NCBI GenBank assembly: GCA_047967505.1
Contig: CM106538.1
Reading direction: 5' to 3' (one strand)
Origin: Dipteris shenzhenensis
Taxonomy: Eukaryota > Polypodiophyta > Polypodiopsida > Gleicheniales
Length of the DNA stretch: 64,000 nucleotides
The notes under the pieces were generated by a model. It was not told the DNA's origin. It worked only from the letters and a program-made list of their open reading frames with translations, and made no database searches. How positions within the stretch are numbered: position 1 is the first letter of the stretch; the number at the start of each line of letters is the position of its first letter. Positions 47,971 to 55,749 of this stretch are shown piece by piece. Position numbers and translations under genes: made by a program.

Positions 47971-50900
47971 CACACAGACACACAGACGTACACATAAGTG
48001 CATGTATGCACATACACACAAATACATTGCTGCTAGTATAAAAATATGCTCTCACACATACAAATCCACACACGCACACATACTTGAGCATACATTTATA
48101 CACAGTCTTCGTACTGAGTTTCTGTCAGCACTCCGGAGGTGAAGGGCAGACTCAGCCATGATGAAGGCTAGCACTAAAGGAGAAGGCTAATCAAAAGGTA
48201 GTCCAAAATCTCTTCATTCAAGCTACAACTGCTTGTGAAGTCTAAACATTTTCATTTTAGTCTCTCCCCAACGAGCATCTAAATCTAGAGGCACGTGTTG
48301 CTTTCTTATGCAGGCAATTGGAGAATGCCAAAATGGAAGAGGGGGACAGCATGGATGCATACATCACAAAAATCAAGGATTTTCAAGAGCAGCTCATTAA
48401 TGTTGATGAAATTATTTCAGATGCTCAGGAAGTGTCTACAACACTTAATGGACTTCCTGAGTCCTACCAAGGTTTGCTACTACATTGAGGTTGGTTGCCA
48501 TGGGCAATCCCAACACTTATACTTCGACCAGCTCACAAGAAGAGCACAGTCGCACAAAGCGTGCTGCCTCAAATTGCAAATCAGGCTTTTGTCGCTAATC
48601 ACAAAAATAAGGGAAAGAACGGGCAAAATTACAGCAAACCCAAGCCTTCTGGAGGCTCATCTACTGCTGGACACTCATCTAATTCTGTCCCGTCTGATGC
48701 AAAGAAGAAAAACAGCAAACGTTGTAATTATTGCCGGAAGCCAGGACATGACAATTCTAAATGTCGCAAGCGCATCGCTTCTGAAAAGAAAAAGCAGCAA
48801 AAGGGACTTGCTGTCACTACTACTACTGCTGCCCCAGATCATGGTCATGAGGCAGCAAGCATTGCCCACCATGAGTGGGCTTTCACGGTGACATGCCAGT
48901 ACCATCCAGAGAAGCATGCTACATCCTTTTCTCTCTTAGATTCTAAGTCAGATTGGTGCTTCCAAGCACATCACTTCTTGCATATCACTCTTTTAGACAT
49001 TGGGGGCTGCTCCACATGGTGGCACAGTGACATGTGCCAACATTGCATCATATCCCGTGAAAGGGATTGGCCAAGTCAAGGTCACTTCCTTTCAGGTGAT
49101 ACGATCACACTCATGGACGTTTTGTTTGTCCCAAGTATCAAGAAGAACCTAATCTCCATTGCAGCCATATCCTTGAATGGCTTTCGGGTTGTCTTTGATG
49201 GTTATCAACGTGCCATGTATGACAACCGGTACGATGACATCATAGTACTTACGGGGTCACTTTATTCTAGGCTATATCATCTTGATACTTATGACAAATG
49301 GCCTGCTATAGAGGCAAATTTGGTGGCTGACTTGGTTAAAATGCATTCACAAAAGATGGTGGTTGCTCTCCAGCCTTTTGTTGATTTTGGGCTCTACACT
49401 TTGCTTTCAAGCATCGCACTTTCCTTCCCTTCACGGCTCTACGTTCCCTCCTGCTCAGCCTTTCCCGCTCAGCCTCTCCCGCTCCTTCCTGCTCCCTTCC
49501 GCTAGCCTCTCCACTCCCTCCCGCTAGCCTCTCTTGTAGCCTCTCTGCTCAGCCTCTCTGTTTGTACCTCCCGTATCACTCAACCTCCCGTACCTCCGTA
49601 CCGCTCAACCTCTCCCTCTATACCTCCATACATCCAGCAGCTCAACCTCTCCGTACAACAGCTCCTCATACAGTTGCTCAACCTCTCCCTGTACCGTATA
49701 GTCCATCCGTACTTTCGTCCCATCTGCACCTAGTCCTAGTTCTCCCTAACCTCGAGTTGGGCTAAACCCCCAACCCAACCCAGGGGTTAGGCTAAGCTAG
49801 GGGGTTCAACATACAGCCAACTATGGACTAGCCTACCCTCCCCCCCAAGTCCCCCTCAACTCCTTCAACATCCATCAGGACTCAATACTCTACAGTTGCA
49901 GCCATGACACCATCTCCATATGCACGGAATTACCAACAAGAAGGCTCAAAACGACCCATCCTCAGGCAACACGATCAGATTTTTTATCTGCAGCAGGCAG
50001 TGAGAGAGCTATGATTGGAGCTGGCAGAAGTAAAGGCCCGACTTCACATTCTGGAAGGGCCTAGTAAGCAAGTTGTAATTGAAGAGGCTGTAAAATCTTG
50101 CAAGGATTTCCCCCCTACCCCGTAGCTAGTCTCTATTGTCAAAGATCTTGTTTACACCGAAGTACAAACTGCTAAGAAGGAAGTGATTGTGGAAGTGGAC
50201 AACAAAGCAAGTAAGTCTGATATTCAAGCAGAGATTAAAGAACGCGAAGCTAGACGTGATAATGCTCTGAAGATTAGAATAGGGGGACTCCAGAAGATTG
50301 GTACAAAGAGGACACATATAGTGAAACATTGACAAAGATCAAAGCAAGCTTGCCCAACATTGAATGGGTGAATGATGATGAGCACGATGATGACAACTCC
50401 AGGCCAGCTTCTATTTTGCACTATAGAGGGCAGGCAATCCTTACTCTGAAGTCAAAACATATGCGGATCAAGCTTCTTCGACAATCTTACAAGTTGAAGG
50501 GCACCAAAGTATGGATAGCAGAGGAGCTTACACAAGCTCAACTCAAGATTAAGGCAACTGAATAAGACTCTCGGTCTTAAACTGATGTATGGTTGTTTAC
50601 TCCTCTAGATTATCATGTAGGTACTCTAAATAATATGGGTTGGTTTTTGCACTCCTTGGGAGCTGCCATGTGCCCTCCCTAAAGCAGATGTACTAGAGGG
50701 TTTCTTGCTGTCCCATAGACCTTTTGGTCTCCAATGGACGTTAATAGACTTTCTTTCTCCCACTCATGCATGCACCGGTTAAACATGTTTGCGAGGGATG
50801 CTTGTTGGGCAAAATGCACCGTTTCTCATTTCCAAAGGATGGGATAGTTGGTGCATCCAGGAAGCTTCACCTTGTGCATAGTGATGTGTGTAGGCCGATG

Positions 50901-53900
50901 CGGATAGCATCTCTTGGGGGCTACCTTTACTTTTCTACTGTACTAGATTTGCTTGGATATATGGCATGAAGGCCAAATCTGATGTGTTCCCATGCTTCAG
51001 ACATTGGCTTGCCATGGCTGAAAATGAATCAGGGAACAAGCTCCTTACTCTACGCACTGACAGGGGGAAAGAGTACATGTCCCGTGAATTCTTTGATTTT
51101 TTGGCAGCTCGAGGTGTTACTCATCAATGTACACTGCCTTATACTCCGCAGCAGAACGGGCTGGCAGAGAGGAAAACTCGGTTAGAGCAGGTGCATGCTC
51201 AAAGGAAAGTATTTGCCAAATAAGTTTTGGTTGGATGCTGTCATGTGCTCCAACTATGTGCTCAATCGGGCACCCACAAAGGCATTGAAGACTATCACAC
51301 CTTACGAGGCATGGCATGGTTGCCAACCTGAAATTTCTCATATGTGGGTGTTTGGGTCATTGGCTTATGCTCATGTGCCATCTCAGCTGAGACACAAGCT
51401 TGAAGACAAAGCTGTAAAATGCATATTCATTGGTTATAGTGCAGAGAGCAAGGGATACATGTTGTATCAGCCCAACACAGGCAAGGTCATTGTCAGTAGG
51501 GATGTTGTTATCGCTGAAAATGCGCCTTTACGTTGGCTAGAATGCAAAAAACAGCCTACTGTTGATTCCTCAGATGTCTTGATACATTGTTGCCTCTCTT
51601 TTAGTCGCCCACAAATCCAGAGCAGCCAGTGCAAAGTGTTGTGCCATACACTTCTACCAATGCACATCTTCCTCCAATAGTTCCTGCTCAGCCTGATATA
51701 CCTTTAGTTGATGATCATGCTATTGAGCAGGCAGTTGCACACGAGAGTGTTGTCATTAAACAGTCCCGAGATGGCTTTTGGACACCCTCCGGGACAGCAA
51801 ACAAGCTGAGCCTTTGCCAACCCGCACTAGAGGTGTGCATAAACAAATGCATGGCAACTATTTGGTTGTAGCTTTGGTTGCTACTACTTGCAATGAGAAA
51901 CCTTTATGTCACACGGATGCCTTTGACAGCAAGGAATGGATGGATGCCATGAAGGCTGAGCTTGAATCCATTCATGCAACCAACACTTGGGAGTTGTGTG
52001 ACTTGTCAGCAGGCAAGCGTATCATTGGCACAAAGTGGGTCTACAAGGTGAAAAGGAAAGCTGATGGCAGTGTTGACCGCCTCAAAGCCCGCTTGGTTGC
52101 AAAGGAATATGCACAGTAGCACGGCATTGACTTTGAGGAGACCTTTTCTCCCACCTCACGCATTACTACTATCAGGTGTGTTATTGCTATGGCATCTCAT
52201 CGGCATTGGGAGGTTCATTAGCTGGACATCAAGACTGCCTTCCTTCATGGTGATCTTCAGGAAGAGGTCTATGTCACTCAGCCACCTGGTTTTGAACAAT
52301 TAGGTTCTGAAAATATGGTTTGCCGGCTCAGAAAAATCCTCTATAGCTTGAAGCACGCACCCCGGGCATGGTATGCAAAGATACATGCATTTTTGATAGT
52401 CCGTGGCTTTCAGAATAGCCCAAACCGAGGCCACTCTTTATGTCTAAAAGAGTGCATCAGAATTTTTAATTCTGATTTTATATGTGGATGACATGCTTAA
52501 TGCTGGGCCAAATAAGGAACAAATTGCAGATTTCAAGGCTGATTTACAGCAGTCTTTTGCCATGACAGATATGGGCCGGTTGCCCTATTATTTGGGCATA
52601 CAGTTTGCATATGTTGAGGGGTGTAGGTATAAAGATGAGTTAGTCCAAGTATATTGGACAGCTCCTTGATCGCTTCCAGTTTAAGGATTGCAAGCCAGTT
52701 TCTACTCCATTGGAGCCTCGCTTTCGTTTCTCCTCCGAGGACGGAAGTCCGCCATTTGATGCATCCCTTTATCAGTAGGCTGTTGCTTGCCTCGTATACC
52801 TTTGTCATACCTAGCTTGATCTTCAGTATGCCATCTCCCATCTCAACGGGTACATGTACAAGCCTAGTACGCAGCATTGGCAAGCAGTGAAGCGGGTGGG
52901 TCTTTCGATACTTGAAGGCCACGCAGCATTTGGGTTTACTCTATGGTTCAGAGGCCCCACTTGTTTTGCATGCATTCACGGACAGCAACTGGGCAGGATG
53001 TTACGACACTAGGGTGTCACACAGCGGCAACTGATTTATGCTTGGAGCTTCATGCATCTCTTGGTTCAGCAAGAAGCAGCCTACAATTGCCACATCCAAT
53101 TGTGAGGCTGAGGACAGAGCAGCTTTCACAGCTATAGTCGAGTGCATTTGGCTTCGCAAGTTACTTGCAGATCTTGATATCATTCAGCCCGACCTACATC
53201 GACACCCAGAGTGCTTTGACGGTTGCTAGAAACCCAATGTTTCATGTGCACACATTGAAGTCCTATCACTATGTTCGAGAGCGACTATCTCGTGGAGACA
53301 TCCAGTTGTCCTATGTTCCCAGCGAGGACAACTTGGAAGATCTTTTCACGAAAGCTTTACCACGGCCCAAGTTTGAGGCATTTCGACATGCTTTACACTT
53401 GGCTCCTTTTGTTACGTGAGGGATCACTCTATACATATCATAGGTTGCTATATCGCTCTAGGACGAATATGTGCAACCATGATGTAGTTTCTAGGTATTC
53501 TTGAGATATTTCCAAGATACTTCAGCCATACCATGGAGAGGGGTTTGTTAGCACTTAGCCTTGGTATGAACCCTGCAGGTCAGGTCAACTCTATGAGTTG
53601 ACTTCTCTAGTCAACCATATGGTTGACTTAGGGGCCATATAGGCCACCCTTTGTGTTTTCCTCTTATCCATTTGAGCAGTACTACGTTTTGCTCCAGCTT
53701 GTTGTTTGCTTCCTGCACTCCACTCTCGTTCCATTGCTTCCTGCACCCAACAAAACATACCTTGTGTGGGACACACTTTGCATTTAACTTGCTTGTATAA
53801 AGCCATAACTAAGCTAGATGATGCCATTTGCGAAGCCAAGAGGTCAGAGTCTTGAGATGAGGTGAGTGTGTGGGATTGATTGAAGGCCCTAGATAAGTCT

Positions 53901-54367
53901 ACAAAGTAGCAATATACTCTATGTTATTAGTGTCTTAACTTGTTGATAAGGGCTTTGAGTGTGAAATTTTGATTCAAAATGGAATGGTCATGGCCAAAGC
54001 TTGCCTGAACCTATTTATCCGCTCTGCATGCTAATGTGTATTTCTAGTGCAATTCCATAAACCTTGATTATCAACAAGTACTGTAAGAGGAGAGGGACCA
54101 TCACTAGCATAGACTTTTTGCCTTATGCAAATGACAGTGTTGATTTCAGATACAACAGAGGGCCTATACATACATCTATCTACCAGCACTACAGAAGTTT
54201 TATAACAGCCAGCATAAAAAGGCCAACCTTGGTTAAACCAAGCTTATGATCATCAATGCCAAAGGAAGCCAACTGTTACAAGCAACCAACTGGGATTGTT
54301 AATTCACGTCTACTTGGGATGCGTGCGTCTACATACATATATAATATTGTGTGTGCATGCACATGCA

Positions 54368-54416
<49 letters not shown>

Positions 54417-55747
54417 CCTCCAGCCTGGTGAAGATAAAGTACAACTTCTTGGACAATCTTCACAGTCTCTGGAAAACGGCTGTAGAACTTTTTATTTTGT
54501 TGCAGTACACGTTTGAAGCATGCACGGTAAACAAGCTCTGCTGTACACCCTGAATTCACAGGTGGAAGACCACCAGTAAGCAACACCTGCTTCAAGCCAC
54601 TTGGAGCAAAACTGAGGTATGTGACTGCACAGAATCCACCATAGCTCTGCAAAGACAAACATCATTTCATATTTTCAGCCATAAATTTGAAATTCTGTGA
54701 TTGGAAGGTATCTGCAACATGTTGGAAGGTGGGACTCACTGACGTACCTGACCGAGCACAGTCCAGGGTTCTCCATCAGGAACCAAACAGGTTCTCACAT
54801 ACTCAGCATCCTTGACAATGCTGTCCGCTCGAAAGTGCTGCAGATAGTCTACTTGTTGCTGGACAGATGTGATTTGACTTAAAGAAGAAGCTGTTAACGG
54901 TGTTGACAGGCCTGTGCCACGCTGCAATTCACATTTTCTAGCTGAGTGATCCCCAATTAAAAAGCGTTTACACACTTTTTTTTAAATAGAAATCCATGTA
55001 TTGTTATATTACAAGAGGCTGTCCCAAGTGGAGATCAGCAAATACAAGATCAGAAAATCTCGTTGCAAGACAAGTAGACAGTGTAATCTATCTGACGATA
55101 GACAGTGTAATCTATCTGACGAACAGACAGGCCATAGAGTGACATCTGGAAATCGTAGAAGATGGAAGAAGCAGGCTCTTGAAAGATTCAGTGGTTCCTG
55201 TCTTTCCACAGAGGCCAGAGTGCTCAGTGTGTGTGCACGCGCGTGTGTGAGTTTGACCTTCTTTTCGTCTGGGTTTGATATTGGGCAGTCTGGACTATGT
55301 GGAAACACAGAAATCACACATTTTCCATATTTCACTATTTCCTGATGTCACTTTGGCAATCTTTTTATGATTGCCTATCTGTTTGCCAGATAGATTTTCT
55401 TATCTTCTTATGAGACATTCTGAGATTGTATTTGCATGTCTCCTCTTATGGGGCTGCTTTTTGTAATATAAAGCTACATGGGTTTCACCCCCCAAAAAAA
55501 GTATGTGTGTATGTACGTACGTATGTATGTATGTATGGGCAATTATATTATCCTTCCATTATTTGTGCATTTAATTGCAAACTGGAATAGAGGAAAGGCT
55601 GATGCCTGGTCTAAAAGAATCACACGAAATTCCTCACAAACTTTCTTTAGCCACCCTCCTGCTTCTAAGGGACGAGGACTTTCAAAGCCGGGTCCTCCCT
55701 GCAAGAATAGTAGATATGGCATTCGCTGCTCCTTCTTTCCAGCTTTT
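29503..55747 (-). CDS. prolyl aminopeptidase-like (S33 alpha/beta hydrolase), split gene, 5' end not found
   Basis: Nine minus-strand exons join in frame into about 405 residues matching the plant prolyl iminopeptidase family, which cleaves N-terminal proline. Order: 55606-55747, 54748-54921, 54416-54646, 31574-31674, 31411-31483, 31219-31287, 31007-31114, 30706-30831, 29503-29697 (stop TAA). Motifs: [12 protein letters not shown] (oxyanion region), [27 protein letters not shown] with the nucleophile Ser as the first codon of its exon, [43 protein letters not shown] (likely acid region) and [11 protein letters not shown] (likely His). No stop or frameshift interrupts the joined frame, which argues for a live gene. 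The N-terminal exon(s), including the expected VPLDH-like start, were not found and probably lie beyond 64000. Intron 31675-54415 is about 22.7 kb and full of retroelements. Plant relatives are around 500 residues (from memory). Confidence 0.88.
29719..29777. repeat. (CT)n/(CCCT) microsatellite in an aminopeptidase intron
   Basis: Plus-strand run of TC repeats with two CCCTCCC interruptions. It begins about 20 bp inside the last intron, so on the transcript it is a GA-rich run just upstream of the acceptor at 29698, where a pyrimidine tract would normally be. Confidence 0.9.
30706..30831 (-). CDS. aminopeptidase exon, acid-region
   Basis: 126 bp, exactly 42 codons. Acceptor AAGCAG|ATG, donor CAA|GTAAGC. 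Encodes [16 protein letters not shown] and [15 protein letters not shown]. The Asp of FPWMFDE is the candidate acid of the triad. Confidence 0.92.
31007..31114 (-). CDS. aminopeptidase exon
   Basis: 108 bp, 36 codons. Acceptor TTCTAG|GGT, donor GAG|GTGATT. Encodes [20 protein letters not shown] and [11 protein letters not shown]. Confidence 0.92.
31219..31287 (-). CDS. aminopeptidase exon
   Basis: 69 bp, 23 codons. Acceptor ATGCAG|TTT, donor CAG|GTAATT. Encodes [20 protein letters not shown] then YCQ. Confidence 0.92.
31411..31483 (-). CDS. aminopeptidase exon
   Basis: 73 bp. Acceptor GCTAG|ATT, donor ATG|GTAGTC. The first base completes a Leu codon begun in the previous exon. Encodes [20 protein letters not shown] then FLRM. 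Confidence 0.9.
31574..31674 (-). CDS. aminopeptidase exon after the giant intron
   Basis: 101 bp. Acceptor TAGCAG|GTG, donor CTT|GTGAGC. Encodes [20 protein letters not shown], then [13 protein letters not shown]. Its first codon follows directly from the exon ending at 54416 in phase 0. Confidence 0.9.
32823..32834. repeat. target-site duplication, left copy
   Basis: ACATTTAAATAT, identical to 39269-39280. It lies at the 3' end of the minus-strand LINE, next to an AT microsatellite that forms the tail. Confidence 0.8.
32936..37200 (-). pseudogene. LINE ORF2 (endonuclease, RT, zf-RVT), multiply broken
   Basis: Pieces in order: endonuclease start ILFL[17 protein letters not shown], [12 protein letters not shown] 36000-34900, thumb and connection 34953-33578 (including [20 protein letters not shown]), and zf-RVT with C-terminal tail 33553-32936. 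A stop after [11 protein letters not shown] at 35577 and frame changes near 34930, 34560 and 33565 disrupt it. Intact ORF2 proteins nick target DNA and copy the element RNA there. Confidence 0.88.
37221..38480 (-). pseudogene. LINE ORF1 (DUF4283 plus zinc knuckle)
   Basis: The frame beginning before 38427 reads [38 protein letters not shown] and [18 protein letters not shown], then [14 protein letters not shown] with a basic tail ([19 protein letters not shown]). A second frame (38081-37221) continues into a Pro/Ser-rich C-terminal part. An RNA-binding, coat-like role is known for ORF1 products. A frame change near 37700 splits it. Confidence 0.75.
38640..39268 (-). repeat. pyrimidine-rich LINE 5' leader (GA-rich on plus strand)
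   Basis: On the plus strand 38700-39250 is almost only G and A (GGAGGAGGAG, GGGGAGGAG, GCAGCAGGAGGAGC units). Read as the LINE leader on the minus strand it is C/T-rich with CTCCTGCTCCTCC repeats. It ends exactly at the target-site duplication, so it belongs to the element, not the flank. The long Pro/Leu/Ser and Gly/Glu frames here are artefacts of low complexity. Confidence 0.8.
39269..39280. repeat. target-site duplication, right copy
   Basis: ACATTTAAATAT, identical to 32823-32834. It marks the 5' boundary of the full-length LINE. Confidence 0.8.
39281..40195. other. no gene recognised (inside giant intron)
   Basis: AT-rich sequence up to about 39960, then more GC-balanced sequence; no coding domain or repeat recognised. 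Confidence 0.4.
40200..42597 (-). mobile_element. 5'-truncated LINE, same family as 24.4-27.1 kb
   Basis: From the truncation at ~42597 the minus strand reads [28 protein letters not shown] (RT active box), then scattered RT thumb pieces. The C-terminal part has [18 protein letters not shown], matching the other copy's GMVAWLTEGGHAFQIDEI. The 3' end near 40200 has AAAGAAAAGAA-type tail. Many stops and frameshifts. The 5' break abuts a copia protease fragment with no spacer. Confidence 0.8.
42598..42860 (-). pseudogene. Ty1/copia protease fragment
   Basis: Minus-strand frame: [20 protein letters not shown], a damaged copia retropepsin (normally W..DSGAS..M), then [20 protein letters not shown], matching VTCANNASYTVKGIEQV in the 2.5-3.0 kb fragment. 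The catalytic Asp of the DSGA box reads Gly here, so it is dead. Confidence 0.65.
42861..44480. other. no gene recognised (inside giant intron)
   Basis: Frames at 43529-43711 and 43724-44130 show no known domain. The right end (about 44490-44545) looks like a LINE 3' tail, so part of this stretch may be the body of that unrecognised element. Confidence 0.4.
44490..44590 (+). repeat. possible LINE 3' tail hairpin with (CT)n and (CCCT)n run
   Basis: CCATAGATCAATTGGCCTTC then GTGTTAACAGCTCTCTC resembles the hairpin-plus-GTTAATA-plus-CT tail seen at 47.74, 47.89 and 50.71 kb. The stem is imperfect (AGATC/GGCCT). The CT run continues into CCCT repeats that start the leader of the next element. 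Confidence 0.4.
44545..46985 (+). mobile_element. LINE with L1-type ORF1 and endonuclease, truncated
   Basis: A pyrimidine-rich leader (44545-45120) is followed by ORF1 (45129-46153) and an APE-type endonuclease region (about 46240-46830): [67 protein letters not shown]. The GDFNA box is the hallmark of this nuclease. RT is not found; the element ends or is deleted near 46985. ORF1 lacks DUF4283, which separates this family from the 32.8-39.3 kb LINE. Confidence 0.72.
45129..46153 (+). pseudogene. L1-type ORF1 (coiled coil, RRM-like, C-terminal domain), one frameshift
   Basis: The first frame (to ~45539) is charged and helix-rich. After a single frame change near 45510-45535, [20 protein letters not shown] and [16 protein letters not shown] give a clear coiled coil. 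Then [16 protein letters not shown] begins an RRM-like fold, [17 protein letters not shown] ends it, and [20 protein letters not shown] starts the L1 C-terminal domain. In L1 elements this protein forms trimers and chaperones the RNA. About 341 residues if the indel is ignored. Confidence 0.65.
47141..47390. repeat. 250-bp direct repeat, copy 1
   Basis: Begins ATAAAAAATATGCTCTCACA, includes GGTGAAGGGCAGACTCA and ends CCCCAACGAGCATCTAAATC. The second copy is at 48038-48287, about 897 bp away, with roughly one difference in ten or fewer bases by eye. Confidence 0.9.
47660..47840 (+). repeat. LINE 3' tail unit 1 with hairpin and (CTCTGT)n tail
   Basis: CAGCCCACTGAGGCTTGTAT, then CCCATAGGCCCGCAAGGCCT (stem AGGCC/GGCCT, loop CGCAA), CCACGGACGTTAATACAT, then a CTCTGT/CTCTCT tail. 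It is repeated in tandem at 47841-47975 and resembles 50640-50760. Confidence 0.7.
47841..47975 (+). repeat. LINE 3' tail unit 2 with hairpin and (CT)n tail
   Basis: CAGCCCACTGTGGCTTGTAT, then CATCGGTCCGTGAGGCCACC (stem GGTC/GGCC with one G.U pair, loop CGTGA), AAAGACAGTAATACATC, then a CT run. Confidence 0.7.
48038..48287. repeat. 250-bp direct repeat, copy 2
   Basis: Near-identical to 47141-47390. It stops almost exactly where copia coding sequence begins (48293). Confidence 0.9.
49370..50760 (+). mobile_element. LINE nested in copia element 3 (leader, ORF1, 3' hairpin tail)
   Basis: Copia coding breaks off at about 49370 and resumes at 50761 ([12 protein letters not shown]). Between are a pyrimidine-rich leader with repeated CTCCCGCTAGCCTCT phrases (49430-49890), an ORF1-like region (49905-50565) and a 3' tail with hairpin (50703-50760). 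ORF1 pieces: AVREL[16 protein letters not shown], [19 protein letters not shown] (RRM start of L1 ORF1) and [16 protein letters not shown] (C-terminal domain). No endonuclease or RT is present, so it is an internally deleted, non-autonomous copy. I could not define a clean target-site duplication. Confidence 0.7.
50640..50760 (+). repeat. LINE 3' tail with hairpin
   Basis: GTCCCATAGACCTTTTGGTC then T: perfect 5-bp stem AGACC/GGTCT with a TTTT loop, followed by CCAATGGACGTTAATAGA and a CTTTCTTTCTCCC tail. Comparison with 47.74 and 47.89 kb shows paired changes in the stem. Confidence 0.7.
53536..53753 (+). mobile_element. polypurine tract and 3' LTR of copia element 3
   Basis: After the RNase H frame ends at 53419, GGAGAGGGGTT (53535-53545) is followed by TGTTAGCACTTAGCCTTGG. 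A plausible LTR end is CCCAACA at about 53753, giving a short LTR of roughly 210 bp. With no 5' LTR for comparison the end is a guess. Confidence 0.45.
53760..54365. other. no gene recognised (inside giant intron)
   Basis: Intronic sequence between copia element 3 and the GA microsatellite at the intron's donor. Nothing recognisable. Confidence 0.4.
54370..54413. repeat. (GA)n microsatellite touching the giant intron's donor site
   Basis: About 22 uninterrupted GA repeats on the plus strand, (TC)n on the transcript. It starts two bases after the donor GT, so the intron begins GTCTCTCTC. Confidence 0.95.
54416..54646 (-). CDS. aminopeptidase exon with nucleophile serine
   Basis: 231 bp, exactly 77 codons. 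Acceptor TTTGCAG|AGC, donor GGG|GTCTCT. Encodes [40 protein letters not shown] and ends YLHQAGG. With GQ from the previous exon it forms GQSYGG, the G-x-S-x-G nucleophile elbow. Confidence 0.93.
54748..54921 (-). CDS. aminopeptidase exon
   Basis: 174 bp, 58 codons. Acceptor TTGCAG|CGT, donor CAG|GTACGT. Encodes [40 protein letters not shown] and [10 protein letters not shown]. Confidence 0.93.
55079..55128. repeat. 25-bp tandem duplication in an aminopeptidase intron
   Basis: GACAGTGTAATCTATCTGAC followed by GA(T/A)A.. occurs twice in direct succession. Confidence 0.85.
55507..55541. repeat. (GTAT)n-type microsatellite
   Basis: Plus strand GTATGTACGTACGTATGTAT with further GTAT units, within the aminopeptidase intron 54922-55605. 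Confidence 0.85.
55606..55747 (-). CDS. most upstream aminopeptidase exon found (start uncertain)
   Basis: Encodes [40 protein letters not shown] and VILLDQ. GGPG is the oxyanion-hole motif of S33 peptidases. The donor reads CAG|GCATCA, a GC rather than GT donor; the junction DQ|RGTG is fixed by family conservation. The acceptor at 55747 (TTACTGGAAG) is the best local choice but other AGs nearby are possible. The exon upstream was not found. Confidence 0.85.
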
Positions 55748-55749
55748 CT

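Larger units (their letters stand above)
48293..53419 (+). pseudogene. Ty1/copia element 3 (gag to RNase H), split by a nested LINE
   Basis: Plus-strand order: gag ([32 protein letters not shown]), knuckle ([14 protein letters not shown], ~48720), protease-region debris, [35 protein letters not shown]; then a 1.4-kb LINE; then integrase ([79 protein letters not shown]), RT ([66 protein letters not shown]) and RNase H ([49 protein letters not shown]). Several Gln-to-stop changes and frameshifts inactivate it. The 5' LTR and gag start are missing. Confidence 0.9.
31675..54415 (-). other. giant intron (~22.7 kb) of the aminopeptidase gene
   Basis: Bounded by donor GGG|GTCTCT at 54416/54415 and acceptor TAGCAG at 31675. 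Both flanking exons are phase 0, and the family's conserved order (HQAGG then VSLPSGG) is restored by removing it. It contains at least two large LINEs, an L1-type ORF1 element, a copia element with a nested LINE, several LINE 3' tails, and non-coding stretches such as 31680-32820 and 39285-40195 where I see nothing. Confidence 0.8.

Noticed and set aside
49370-50760. Reading the interruption of copia 3 as an intron
   Set aside because: It carries its own ORF1-like gene and a LINE 3' tail, and neither end has the splice signals expected at the coding break.
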